Positions 29,499 to 41,376 of a stretch of DNA of 64,000 nt are shown one piece after another. Every line of letters starts with the position of its first letter. The stretch's first letter is position 1. Source of the DNA: Tritrichomonas musculus. Its lineage: Eukaryota; Parabasalia; Tritrichomonadida; Tritrichomonadidae. Made by a program: the position numbers and the translations under genes. The notes beneath the pieces are model-generated. The model saw only the letters and a program-made list of their open reading frames with translations, was not told where the DNA came from and ran no database searches. Where the stretch lies: the NCBI GenBank assembly GCA_039105265.1, contig JAPFFF010000003.1:7130001-7194000 (forward strand), in the 5' to 3' direction.

Positions 29499-30894
29499 AT
29501 GAGTAATTTAAAATCAACAATCAGTTCATCCAAATATCCTGATATACTTACTGATGATGCTGAAGCAACAACTCAAGTTTCATATTTATATGGGAAAGGC
29601 AAATCTCAAGGAACAGGGCAAGTTAGATTAGAATATCATTTATATGTGGAGCAATTGTTTGTGCCATTTTGCTACCTATTTTAAAGCCTTGTTCAAGATG
29701 GTTTGGCTCAGATGAACGAATTGTTGACCTTGGATTTAAATATATGGAACCACTTGCAATTTTTTCCTTTAATACATGCCTCTTTCTATCAGCTGGGGGC
29801 TGTCTACAAGGCGAAGGACGGACATTTCTTTTTGGAATGTCAAATGTTATTTGTCTTGTTCTTGATATGTGTGTTTTCAACCCAATTTTCTTATTTGGCT
29901 TCAAAACAGGAATCATTTAAACCTCTTCAGCAACCGTCATATCAGAATTCATCCCAGGAATCACAATTCTGATTTTATTTTACTGCCACAAATTCGGTAT
30001 CAAGCCCGATTTGAATCAGTTATTGAAAAAGTTCAGCCCAAACACATGGCCTGCCTTAAAAGTTGGCACAAGTTCACTTATTGCACAGTTGTCCATCATG
30101 GTAAGAAAGTTCATTGGAATGGCCTGTAGCAACGAACCACAAGATTTTGCTGATTCAATGGCTGGTTTTAATGCAGCCGTTCGCATTGTCAACTTAACGC
30201 ATTCAATATTTAATGCAATTACACAATTATTTATTCCTGCAGCTTCTTATTCTTTTGCAGCAAAACGATATAGACGTTTTCTGAAGCTGACATTACATAT
30301 TTACTGGCTGGCACTCGTCTGGGGTGCCCTGACATTAATAATAACTTGGTCCATTCCTCGAACATTGTCAAAGATGCGCAGCAGTGGAGAATGCTATTTA
30401 AAATATGCTGGAAAAATGGTTTCAAATAATAACGGACTTGCTCCTTTTGCTGGCTTCAAGTTCAATGCAATATCAATGCTGCAAGCTATTCAACAAGGTC
30501 CAAGAGCAACAATTTTGTCTTTCTTGAGTAATTTTGCAACAAATATCATTCTTGTCCTTTACTATACTAATAAACATGATGGCGCAAGAATCGTTTGGTG
30601 TAATCCGCTTTCCTACTCATTGAGTTCTTTAATTTCTATCTTCTTTTTATGGTCTCCTGTCAAAAATCTAATGCTTCTTTCTAAAGAGGAAGATATGGAA
30701 GATTAATTTAGAAAAAAAAATGAAAGAAATGAATGAACTTGATGATTTGGAAGATGATTACATTGATGGTGATCAAATTTCCATTCAATGAACTGAGAAT
30801 ATAAAATTGAATGATACCAGATCTTCTAATTCAAGTGGAAACAATCATATCGAGGGAAATCTAATTATAAAAACTGATGTTTTCATTAATAAAT
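29499..30894 (+). pseudogene. MATE-family multidrug exporter pseudogene
   Basis: The reading follows the trichomonad MATE plan (12 membrane helices, H+/Na+-driven export). In order it shows SYLYGKGKSQG, ILKPCSRWFGSDERIVDLGF, the GCLQGEGRTFLFG loop, VFNPIFLFGFKTGII, SEFIPGITILILFY, KKFSPNTWPALKVG, VRKFIGMA, FIPAASYSFAAKRYRRF and YYTNKHDGARIVW. Damage includes loss of the first two helices or so, a frameshift near 29620, an in-frame TAA near 29918 after KTGII, and another shift near 30705 before the acidic cytoplasmic tail (MKEMNELDDLEDDYIDGD), which has a TGA near 30789. A long C-terminal half (30011-30706) is still open but is unlikely to work alone. Confidence 0.85.
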
Positions 30895-31143
30895 AAATTT
30901 TTACAGCATATTAATTAATTCTCTCGCCTTTTATACCAAGAATTAGCTTATGATAATGACAAATTTTTTAAATAATTTCCTTTTGGTAATTAAAACTAAA
31001 GAGGATCTATTTTTAATGGTAATTTTCCATAAATATAAAGGCAAATATATATTTGTTCTTAAGATAAACTAAATATGTTTTTATGGTTAATTTAAACGTA
31101 TGATAAAAAATATAAACGTACGTGTTTCTAGTTTTATCTAATA

Positions 31144-31148
31144 TCAAT
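31144..31148 (+). promoter_or_regulatory. Initiator-like TCAAT
   Basis: TCAAT has its A 8 bases before the ATG at 31154. The trichomonad initiator is TCA-Y-W close to the start codon; this copy has A in place of Y, so it is a weak match. Confidence 0.3.
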
Positions 31149-31153
31149 AAATT

Positions 31154-32762
31154 ATGCAAATTGATGCCCCAGAATATATAACAACATTTCAAACTATAAA
31201 TAACAAAATGATGGAAATTCAACAATATATCATTTCTCATATAGATAATAATCAATCAATCGAATTTTTACCAGAGATTCTTCAGCAAGCTAATTTTTTA
31301 AATGAGAAGTCCATATTCCATGATTTTTTATGTTTTTTGAATTCAATTTCATATTCAAGAGTGAAATCCAATCAAAAAGATAATATACACGAAATTATTT
31401 TATATTTAAAAGATAAAATTATTCAAACCTTTACAGAAAACGAAATATGTAGTATTTTTTGCTCAAATTCTCCAATATTTTTATTTTTATATGAAAATAA
31501 ATTTATTCATTATGAGCAGATATGTAATAGACGTAACTTTGTATTTGATAATTACTTTTTATCAGAAAAGGTTGAACATCAAAATCAAATTATACCAAAT
31601 CCAATATTTTCAAGTCAAGATGAAATATATTATATTAATCATTTAGAAGAATTCCGTAAAAATCGAAAAGAGTACCATAGTGAATCAATTATAGCTCAAT
31701 ATATCAGATCAGATGATATTGAATCATTTATAAATTACGTTTCTCGTTCAGATATGTCTCTTTATTCAAACATCCCACAATCAATATTTGAAAGCGACTT
31801 TAATCTTCGTTATAATCTTCATTCAATGATTGAATATGCTGCTGCTTTTGGTGCTCTTAATATTTTCAAGTTTTTATATTCCCAGCTTCAAGTATTTCCA
31901 CCAGAAATTTTAAAAGCAGCGATTATTGGCGGAAATCCAGAAATCATTCATCTTCTTGAAGACAAAGGATTCACACCGAATCTATTTATGTTGGCAGAAA
32001 CGGTTAAGTATCATAGAAATGATGTATTTGATTATTTTGTTACAAATTATGCATTTGAAACTGATTTTGATTTATTTATTGATTCAATTGATTCTTTCAA
32101 TTATTTTGCAATGAATGAAATATTACGTCTACATCCAGAATACTTAACAAATAATGAATATCTTAATAAAATCTTTTATGATGTATGCGCAGTTGATTGT
32201 AGAATTTGGTTTGATATTCTTATTTCTTTGCCTGCAATTGATATAAATTATAAAAATTATGAAAAAGATACAGATCAAGTTTCAATCGTATTTTTAAATG
32301 AAATTTTATTATATTGTATTCAAATAATTATACTCCTTTGCATAGAGCTGCTAGTAATAATAAATTATACATTGTTAACTCTCTTCTAAAGCATCCAGGA
32401 ATTGATGTTAATAGTTTAGACATAGTTTTATTATAAAACTAATTCAATTTTTTTTTGGCTTGTTTTTTAAATAAAATTTAAAACATTAAGGTTTTATTCA
32501 ACACCACTTTTTATTGCAGCTATTTCAAATAGTTATGACTGTATTATTGAACTTTTGAACGACCAAAGAGTTGATATTTATTGTAAAAATATCGTTCTTT
32601 ATCCTATTTTTAACGATGGAATTTACTGTTTTTTTGTTTTTTAATTCTCCTCTTCAAATGATTGTTGATTCAGGAAATGCGAATATTTTATCTGTTCTTG
32701 AGTCAAAAAATATAAATACCAGACCTTTGACATTTTTTAATCAATTTTCGAAGCATATTTAG
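31154..32762 (+). pseudogene. DUF3447/ankyrin protein A, interrupted
   Basis: The frame to 32389 holds an N-terminal helical domain and the DUF3447 signature (SMIEYAAAFGALNIFKFLY, then AAIIGGNPEIIHLLEDKG). The last 30 residues are out of register. In other frames ankyrin repeats follow: YTPLHRAASNNKLYIVNSLL (about 32325-32410), STPLFIAAISNSYDCIIELL (about 32490-32580) and NSPLQMIVDSGNANILSVLE (about 32643-32720). The AT-rich gaps fall between repeats, after the IDVN-type end and before the next TPL. No shared splice consensus is visible in the gaps, so decay is the simpler reading, though introns cannot be excluded. Such proteins are cytosolic scaffolds of unknown partners. Confidence 0.75.
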
Positions 32763-33343
32763 AAATTCTCTAAAACTTAATATTTTTTTTTATATAAACA
32801 TTTTTATAATAATAATGGAAATCTTGCTTTTTCTCTTAAAAATTAGAAGGTTTTCCTAAAAAATTAAGCTTTAAACTAACCTATAATAAAAATATTGGCA
32901 CAAAATTTTAGATATATCAAAAAAGTTTGCACTTTTCAGACAAATGCTCTCAATTTTTTTCAATCATTTCTATTTAATTCGAACACTTTTTTATGATAAA
33001 AAAAGAGTTGATTTTTTTATGTTTTAATTCCAAAAAACAAGTCAAAATAAGTTCATATATGATTATTATAATAAATAAGATTGAGAGGATTTTGTCCAAA
33101 AAGTGTAAAGTTTCTCAATATATCAAATTTATAGGTGAATTTTTCTGAACGTTTTATTTTTATATCAATTAACATTCTATTATAAGAAAGCCAAAATTAA
33201 TATATTTATTTAAGCGTTAAAAGTTATATTATAATATAGAGCTTTAATTGTATTTTAAATTTTGAGCTTTTTTGATAGGATAAAATTTTATGCCAGGTGG
33301 TTTGTTTTTGATTGAAAATATGCCCTTTTTAATATTTTAAAAT
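32763..33343. other. AT-rich spacer containing a small MITE
   Basis: Apart from the inverted-repeat element at 32911-33124 there is no open frame or recognisable feature. Confidence 0.4.
32911..33124. mobile_element. Small MITE (214 bp), CTCTCAAT inner ends
   Basis: Left GATATATCAAAAAAGTTTGC / ACTTTTCAGACAAATGCTCTCAAT and right, inverted, GATATATTGAGAAACTTTAC / ACTTTTTGGACAAAATCCTCTCAAT match at roughly three quarters of positions. The interior is non-coding. It is older than the other MITEs by TIR divergence. Confidence 0.6.
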
Positions 33344-33348
33344 TCATT
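33344..33348 (+). promoter_or_regulatory. Initiator-like TCATT
   Basis: TCATT has its A 18 bases upstream of the ATG at 33364. It matches the trichomonad initiator TCA-Y-W exactly. Confidence 0.45.
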
Positions 33349-33363
33349 TTTTCCTCTGTATTG

Positions 33364-35505
33364 ATGGAAGTAAAAGCTCAAAATTACTTAACAATACTAA
33401 AATGCATAGAAGAAAAATTACTTGAATACATAGAAAATGATAATGATGATGAAAACTTTGAAAAATTTAAAAATGCAATGATAAAAGAAAAAATAATTGA
33501 CAGTGAAGATAGTTTCAAACTAATTCTTCATTTAATTTCTAGTTTATCGAAGTATCATCTACGAACAAATAATTTTCACAACAAAATATATACAATTTTA
33601 TCAACATATTCATCAATCATAAGATCAATTTCGAATTATGAAAAGTTCATTATATTTCAAAATGATCCAATAGTTTTATTATATCTTTTTGAAAACAAAC
33701 TTTTAATTCCAGATCAATCCATTCAAACCCAAATGAAAGATAAAGATTATTTTGTACAAAGACTTGCATTTCATTTTAAATACCAAGAATACTTTTTAAA
33801 AGAGTTTCATTCAAATGATCCAAATATGAATAAAGATTATTATGATTATTTTTCAAATGAAGAATATACAAAAATGAAAAGAACTGGAGAAAATAGTAAT
33901 TATATTTGTAAATTAATTAGAGAAGATTTACTAAATGAATTTATTGAATACATTAATAAAAATAACATCGATCCAAATGATTCAATTAAAAATGATAATT
34001 TTGAAACAAATTATTATTTTATAAGAAGAAATTATAATATTACATCAACAATGATTGAATATGCAGCATTTTTTGGTTCATCTAAAATATTCAAATATTT
34101 ATATTTAAATAAAGCCATGATTTCAAATAGTATTTGGAAGTATGTGATTCATGGAAATAATTATGAAATATTTCATTTTGTCGAAGAAAAAATAAAAATT
34201 GATCCTAAAGATATATATTATGCTTTCTTATTTCATAATTATGAAATGGCTGAATATTTTATTAATAATTATGACGTTGGCGAATATATTAATTCAATTC
34301 AACATCAATTGATGACTAACTATAATTTTAAATATTTGAATGCAAAATATATTATGAAATATTCTAAATCACTATGTGAATTTAATTATGTTGATCTAGC
34401 TAAGCTATTTTTAAGTAATGAAAATAATACTAATGAAAAAATAATAAAGGATAATTATCCTTTATTTTATGCTGTTAAAAATGGAAATATAGAATTTGTT
34501 AAATTTTTGTTAAAGAATACTAATATTGATATTTTCATAAATTCAATTGAAAATCAAAATAATTTAAATCAAGTTTTAATTAATTTTGAATGCTATTTCA
34601 TATTTTGATTATTAATTATATTTCCGAGGAGCTCAGAGTTAAATTTTTTTTTCTTTAATACAATTAATATTCTTTTTATTTTAAATTCAATTCAATAATT
34701 ATTTGTTTTTCATCACATTTTTTTATAATTCTTTTTAAATAAGACACCTTTATACCTTGCTGCAGAATTTGGCCTTACTAACATTGTAAAAGTTTTATTA
34801 GAAAATCCAAAAATTGATGTAAATGCGTTCTCAATTTCAACATATTTTTTTTTTTTCTAATGAAATTTCACTCATTTATATAAATTCAATTCTCAATAAT
34901 TATTATTTATTCCATTAAAATATTAATTTTTTAATACAGCGAATATGAGCATTTTTACTTTTTAATTTTTCAATTCAATTTCTATTGAATATTTAAATTG
35001 CATTTCAAAATTTCTTTAGTCAATTTGGTTTTAATTTTTGACATATAATATGATTTAGATTAACTCATTTTTAATTACATTCTAAATAAAGATTTCATCA
35101 TATTTTAAATTATTGCATTTAATTATATTCATTTCTGATCATTAAATAACATTTCAAATGAAAATAGTTTTGATGCAATTTCATATCAAATTAAATGAAA
35201 TTCAAAAAAAAATTTTGTATGAAACTCCTCTTTTCATTGCAGTTAAAAATGAGTTCATAGATGTTGTTAAACTTTTATTGAATTCAGATAAAATAGATGT
35301 CAATCTTAAATGTTATTATAGAATTTCCGTTTTTTATGTTAATGATGTTTAAAATGATTTTATTTTATGAAAAAGAAAAAATTAGAATTTATCTTTTCAT
35401 TATACCGCATTAGATAATGCTCTCATGATAAATAATACCCAAATTGTCAACCTTTTAAAACAGCATGGTGGAATTTGCTATAGATACCTTGCTCGTAAAG
35501 GTTGA
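33364..35505 (+). pseudogene. DUF3447/ankyrin protein B, interrupted
   Basis: The first 414 codons (ATG 33364 to 34608) cover the N-terminal helical domain (YLTILKCIEEKLLEYIEND), DUF3447 (STMIEYAAFFGSSKIFKYLY, then YVIHGNNYEIFHFVEE) and a first ankyrin repeat (YPLFYAVKNGNIEFVKFLLK). Further repeats lie downstream in separate pieces: KTPLYLAAEFGLTNIVKVLL (34741-34826), ETPLFIAVKNEFIDVVKLLL (35219-35346) and HYTALDNALMINNTQIVNLL with GGICYRYLARKG before a TGA (35399-35505). The intervening 70-390 bp are AT-rich, stop-laden and again fall exactly between repeats. An upstream TCATT suggests its promoter was once active. Confidence 0.75.
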
Positions 35506-35715
35506 TAAACTTTTTAAAGAATAAATTCATATTAAAATAAGTTCGTAAAGTTTTTTTTAGATATATTATAATATTAAAATTTTGAACATTTAATTGGTAT
35601 AATAACTAAAATTTAATGAATGCATAGTAATTTCTCTTTTTAGATTTTTTGAATTTTTTATTTATTTCATTAAAATATACAAATATGATGCTTTATGTAA
35701 TTGAAATATACATAT

Positions 35716-36033
35716 ATTGGAATTAGGCATTTACGCCAAGCAAAAATACTCCAAAAAAATTTTAATCATTGGCGTATTTTTTTCAAGAGTAGTATGAAAT
35801 GTTATATAAAAAATTTCATGTTCTGAAAAAGAATCTCAAAATTTTTATTTAGCATAGAAATATTTGATTAAAATAAATAGAAGTGTTTGTTATTTATTTT
35901 ACAGTAAAGAAAACATACTTATTATACGAAATCTTTTAATTTTGATAGAAAATAATAAAGTTGTTTTTTGGCGTATTAGGTTCTGGCGTGTATTTGATAA
36001 AATTTGTCTTGGCGTAAATGTCTAATTGGAATG
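35716..36033. mobile_element. MITE with GGCGTA subterminal words
   Basis: Left AATTAGGCATTTACGCCAAG and right, inverted, AATTAGACATTTACGCCAAG form 25-bp TIRs. Inside, GGCGTA recurs (near 35764, 35970, 35985 and 36011), as expected for subterminal transposase sites. The interior is non-coding; the rest of the 35506-36105 spacer has nothing else. Confidence 0.7.
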
Positions 36034-36105
36034 TATAAATATAAAAATTTTAAAAATTTTGGAATCTTATTCAAAAAGTTATTTTTCCTTTCCAATATTT
36101 CCAAA

Positions 36106-36110
36106 TCATT
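36106..36110 (+). promoter_or_regulatory. Initiator-like TCATT
   Basis: TCATT has its A 15 bases before the ATG at 36123. It matches the trichomonad initiator consensus. Confidence 0.45.
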
Positions 36111-36122
36111 TTATTAGGAAGA

Positions 36123-38841
36123 ATGGAATATCTGAAGAGTATGAAATCAATAAATGATATTATTTTAAAATATCTTGATGATAAAGAAGATGATAATCAA
36201 TGTCTTGATGATTTAAAATCGTTATTAACTAAGAAAAAAGATCAAACTGACCATTATGAATATTTATTGAAATCAACCTTGCATTTGATTTCAAAAATTG
36301 GTAAAAATCATTACAGAAGTCAACAATTCTTTTCCAAAATTCAAATAATCATTAATAGTTTATCAAACGAAATAAAACAGTTATTTTCAAATACTGAAAT
36401 CTTTAATTTTTTTAAGAAGAATAAAAGAATTCTCTTAATTCTATTTGATGAAAAAATTTTGACATTTGATCAAAATATATCAAATCTGATCATAAAAGAT
36501 AAGGATTATTTTTATCCGGAAATTAAAAACTTTATTGAAGATGAAAAAATGATCGAATTACCACAAAATTTTGAAGAAAAACGACGAATTGGTGAAAATG
36601 ATTCATATATTTGTGAACTGGTTCGTAATGATGCGATTGATGAATTTATTGTATTTTACAGCAAAAATAATAACATTTCACTTGAAATGACAATTCCACC
36701 ATCAATTTATGAAACAAATTCATTTTTACGCAAAAAAACAAAAACGACTTTAATTGAATACACAGCTTTTTTTGGTTCAATTCAAATTTTAAGATTTTTA
36801 TATTTGAATAAAGTTCCATTAACTCCTTCATTATATTTATATGCAATTCATGGAAATAATCCTGAAATAATTCATTTCCTTGAAGAAAATAAAGTCAATC
36901 CTAGAGATAAATCTTACTATCAATGTTTGAGGGAGTCAATTAAATGTCACAACAATGACTTCGCTATGTATTATAAAAATAACTTCATTAAAGATGTTTA
37001 TCTTCAATCAAATTACAATCGAAATCAATATTATTATGGATTTCGTTTTTATAATTTTCAATTCATACCAACTGAGCTTGGAAACCCGATATTTTTGACA
37101 TATGCTATTGAATTTGATTATATAAAGATTGTTGAATTTTATGCGAATATGAAAGGTGCAACTATTAATAAAATATCTATTTTTTTAAAAGATTTTTAAA
37201 CAAAGTTAAAAATGTCGAACATTTAAATAAAATTCCTAAAAAAACAACATTTTCATATGTAATTTTCATGAATTAATCAAATAAAATTCACACTTGCCTT
37301 TTTCAAATGGAATTTCACGAATCAATTTTTTTTAAATGTAATTTTAAATCATTGAATTCATAAATGTAATTTAAATTAAATTTTTAAACACATCTAATTT
37401 GAAATTAGCTTTAGAACTTGGTCATCTTGATATTTATAATTATTTATTAAGTTTGCCAGAAATTAAAATTATTAACCAATGTTTCCAATCTTGTCAAGTG
37501 TTAAAGCAAATTACAATTCCATTATCAGTAACAGAAATTGGCGATTATTCATTTGATAAGTGCATCAATTTGGAAGAAGTAATAATTCCATCATCAGTGA
37601 CACGAATTGGCAAATATGCTTTCAATGAATGCAAATCATTGAAACAATTATCGATTCCTTCATCTGTATCTTCATTTGAATTCAATGTTATTTCACAATG
37701 TCATTCTATAGAGAATTTAATAATTCCTTCAACGATTCAAATAAATGGACCAATAATTCTTCCCTATTTTGTATCATTGATTGAGTTCGAAATTCCATCA
37801 TCAGTAACAGAAATTGAAAAAAGAGCTTTTTACGACTGTAGATCATTAAAAAAAGTTGTTATTCCTTCTTCTGTCAAATGTATCAAATCATGGGCTTTTT
37901 GTTATTGTTCTTCGTTGCAAGAAATATCAATTCCAAATTCTGTTGAAATCATTGGAAGTTGTGCTTTTCTTGGCTGTCGTGCACTGACAGAAATTCTAAT
38001 TCCTTCTTCAATAGAAACTATAGAAGAATCAACTTTTAAGAATTGTTTATCTTTGAAACATGTAATTTTACATTCAACATTAAAAATAATAAAAGAAAAT
38101 GCATTTTGTAATTGTTCTTTATTAAGTGAAATAGAAATTCCGCCTTCTGTTTCAATTGAACATAATGCATTTAAAGGATGCTCGTTATTGAAATATATCC
38201 CAAATCTTTCATCTGAAATTGATAATAAATCAACTGAAAATAATACTTCTATTAGCAATGCATTGAAGAATACTGGAATTCCAGATCTTAATATCATCAT
38301 TTTAGGTGGCAGATCCGTTGGAAAAACAAGCATTTTCAATAAATGTATTGGAAAAGAAAAAAATGATTTTAAACAAGGAGAACAAAGTGCGTGCACAGAA
38401 GTTAATGTTGATGGATATGAGGTCAGAGTTAACTTGTTTGATTCATCATCTGGTGTCTTAAAGTATACTGCACCTAACTTTATTCGTAATTCAAATGGTA
38501 TCATTTATGTTTTTGATTTAACAAACCCAAGTTCATTAGATGATGTTTCATATTATGTTGATCTAGTTAACAATTTGGCCGTTTCTGTTCCTAGGATTAT
38601 TTTGGGAAATAAATATGATCTAAAAACTCAAATAGCATATGAACCAATAGAGTTTTTGTGTTTAAAGAATAACATTAAATATTTTGAAGTTTCTGATTTA
38701 ACAAATTTTAACATTCAAAATGCATTTAAATGCATTGTAAAAGAAGCTTTAGGTCATTATTCACAAGAATTGGAAAAGAACAAAAATAATAGCAGTGTTA
38801 ACATTAGCACAGCAACTTTTAAAGATTTCTCTAATTGCTGA
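36123..38841 (+). CDS. DUF3447/ankyrin + LRR_5 + Rab-like GTPase protein
   Basis: Part 1 (36123-37199, 358 codons) has the N-terminal helical domain, DUF3447 (TLIEYTAFFGSIQILRFLY, YAIHGNNPEIIHFLEEN) and an ankyrin half. Part 2 (open from about 37375 to 38841) has an ankyrin end (LALELGHLDIYNYLLSL), eight or so BspA-type leucine-rich repeats (TEIGDYSFDKC, IPSSV) and a Ras-superfamily domain. The GTPase motifs are GGRSVGKTS (P-loop), LFDSSSG (switch II, lacking the usual Gln), YVFDLTNPSSL, LGNKYDLK (base recognition) and EVSDL in place of ETSA. It ends SNC, a lone terminal Cys. The 175-bp AT-rich gap lies between ankyrin repeats: an intron, or damage splitting the gene. LRR plus GTPase recalls Roco proteins. 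Confidence 0.75.
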
Positions 38842-39004
38842 TTTTTTTTTCAAATAAACATTTTTATCAAATTAAGTGTTTTCACTCTTTTTTTTTTCCT
38901 TTACCAGAGAAGTAGGTATTAATAAGAAAGCAATTAATAATAATTTCTTCTAATCAATCAATTGAACATATTAATAGTTCGAATTCTAGATTTTTTTTTT
39001 ACAC

Positions 39005-39107
39005 TTGTTTGTAAACCTTTGAAACGGGCCCACCAACTTTAAAACATTTGATTTGTTACAAGAAATTGATGTTTACATTATTAATTGTTTGTAAACCTTT
39101 GAAACGG
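39005..39107 (+). repeat. 80-bp-spaced direct repeat with inverted core
   Basis: TTGTTTGTAAACCTTTGAAA followed by CGG occurs at about 39005 and 39085. The first copy continues GCCCACC and the second TGGGCC, so GGCCCACC and GGTGGGCC also form an inverted pair. It lies downstream of the GTPase gene; function unknown. Confidence 0.5.
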
Positions 39108-39147
39108 TGGGCCACTTCCAATGCTATGTTTACTTCAATTATATTAA

Positions 39148-41376
39148 TTAATTACTTTTAAAAAATCTTTGAACTAAGGTAATATTTGCATCAGAAACAG
39201 ATGAATCATAATAATCTGAGTATTCATATCGATATTCCTCATATTTTGGATTTGTTTTCTCATTTTTCTCAATATGATAATTATCAATTTGTTTTTTTAA
39301 ACTTATTCCTCTTTTTCTCACTATTAATCTAATATTTATATCAATATTTGATTGTTCTGCCTAAAATTTTACTATTTCTAAATAACCTTGTTCAATTGCA
39401 ATATGAAAATCAGTTTTTTCTTTATAAGCAATTTCATGATCATATTCATCATATTCATAATAGTAAGCAGATGCCTTTGCATTTATATCAATATTTTTAT
39501 TCATTAATAAAATTTTAATTATTTCAAAATTTTTGGCTTTTGTTGCAATGTGAAGAGCCGCCTCTTTCTTTTCAACTTCGTTGAATCCGAAATCTTTGAC
39601 TTCTTTTGTAATAGATTTGTCATTTATATCATATCATCACGAAGTAAACAAAGCTTTACGATTTCAAAAAAACCTTTTTTAATTGCAATATGCAAAGTAG
39701 AAAGTTCATGAACTTATTTCCATCCATTGTTGTATAGCTCTTCAAGATCTTTATTCTCAGCATTAAGCTTTTTAGATGATATATTGGAATCGTTTTCCTG
39801 TTGATTGTTAAAGCCATTATTTTCAGCCATTTTGAAATATTTGGCTGCCTCTTTTTTATCAACAGGAATTCCATCTCCTTTGTCTAACATTGATGCATAA
39901 TTATACATTGATTCAGCATCATCTTTATCCGCTGCTATATTAAAATATTTAGCTGCTTCTTTTTTATCAACAGAAATTCCATCTCCATTTTTCAACATCA
40001 ATGCATAGTTATATTCATCATCATCTTTATCCGCTGTTATTTTGAAATATTTAGCTGCTTTTTGTTTGTCGACAGGAATTCCAATTTCTTCGTTTAACAA
40101 AAATCCATAGTCATTCATCGCATCTATATCACCTTTGTCTGCTGCCATTTTATAATATTTAGCTGCTTCTCTTTTATTTACTATATTATCATCTTGTATC
40201 AAATAATATGTGTAAAGTCTCATTGAAGAAGTATCGCCTATATCTGCAGCTATTTTGTAATATTTTATTGCTTCTTGTAGATTAGGAGAAATTCCATATC
40301 CTTCTTTTTGTAATAGGGCATGAAATTGCATTGCTTTTAAAAATCCATTTTCGGCTGCTATTTTACTAAATTGTAGTGCTCCTTTAAAATCATTTTTTTA
40401 AATAAAAAAAAAAGAATAGTTATACATTTCTTGGAATTGTTCATTATCTAATTTTAGAAATTTTTCTGCGCTTAAATAATTTTCCGATAGAACTTCCCCT
40501 TCTTCTTGCAACATTACACTATAAACAAATAATGCATTTTTATGTCCTTTTTTAGTAGCCATTTGTAAATATTTAGCAGATTCATTTAAATCTCTTTCAA
40601 TCTCTTTCCCTGTTATTAACTTAATAGCATAGTCAAACATACTTCAACTTTGCCATTGTCTGCAGCTAATTTCAAATATCGAGCTGCTTCTTTTCTATCA
40701 ACAGGAATTACATTATCACTTTTTAAAATCAAACCTAAAATATGCTTAGCATCTACTAGGCCATTATCAGCAGCCATTTTTAAATAATGAGTAGCTAATT
40801 TAATATCTTGTTCATCATCACTAGAATATAATATTTGACCAAACATAAGCATTGCTTGTTCATTACCATTATCAGCTGCCATTTTAAAATATTTAGATGC
40901 TTCTTTTTTGTTAACTGAAGTTCCTTGACCATCTCTTAACATTACACCATAAATAATCATTGCTTCAGTTATACGATTATCAGCCGCCATCTTAAAATAA
41001 TGAGCAGCTTCTGTCAAATTAGGATCAATTGAATCATTTGACACTAAAATTTTTCCATAGCTGAACATTGCTTTGACATCTCCTTTATCAGCAGCTAATT
41101 TGAAATATCGTAGAGCAAATTTAATATTCATTTTGGTACTATCTTTATTATTGATCATTTGTAAATAACGACTACTTTCAACTTGGCCAATTGATATTCC
41201 AATTCCACTTTTCAACATTAATGCATACGATAGTATTGCTTCTTCATTTCCATCATCAGTAGCAATATTGTAATATCGAGCTGCTTCTTTTTCATTAATT
41301 GTAATTCCATCACCAATGAATAACATTAAAGCATATTTAATGATTGCCTCTTGGTAACCTGCATCAGCTGCCTTCT
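39148..41376 (-). pseudogene. Sel1-repeat/ankyrin fusion pseudogene
   Basis: The minus strand reads about ten Sel1 repeats (AAKYFKMAADNGNEQAMLMF-type units) from 41376 down to about 39735. In the same frame after a TAA (NGWK-stop-VHELSTLHIAIKKG) it continues with ankyrin repeats (KEAALHIATKAKNFEIIKIL, TDFHIAIEQGYLEIVKF) to a stop at 39148. Frame changes near 40625, 40400-40330 and 39650 and a TAG near 39363 break it. The N-terminus is missing at 41376, where an LRR_5 fragment on the other strand begins. Sel1 proteins are scaffolds that recruit partners in ER and stress pathways; the substrate here is unknown. Confidence 0.8.

Noticed and set aside
29499-30894. Functional MATE transporter
   Set aside because: The long open half lacks the first helices and the locus carries several lesions.
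32405-37400. Spliceosomal introns in the ankyrin genes
   Set aside because: The gaps have no shared 5' or 3' motif and nothing like the known trichomonad GTATGT or ACTAACACACAG signals. They are kept only as a possibility in the findings.
37902-38504. Minus-strand 200-codon frame over the LRR-GTPase gene
   Set aside because: Antisense shadow of a clearly coding plus strand.
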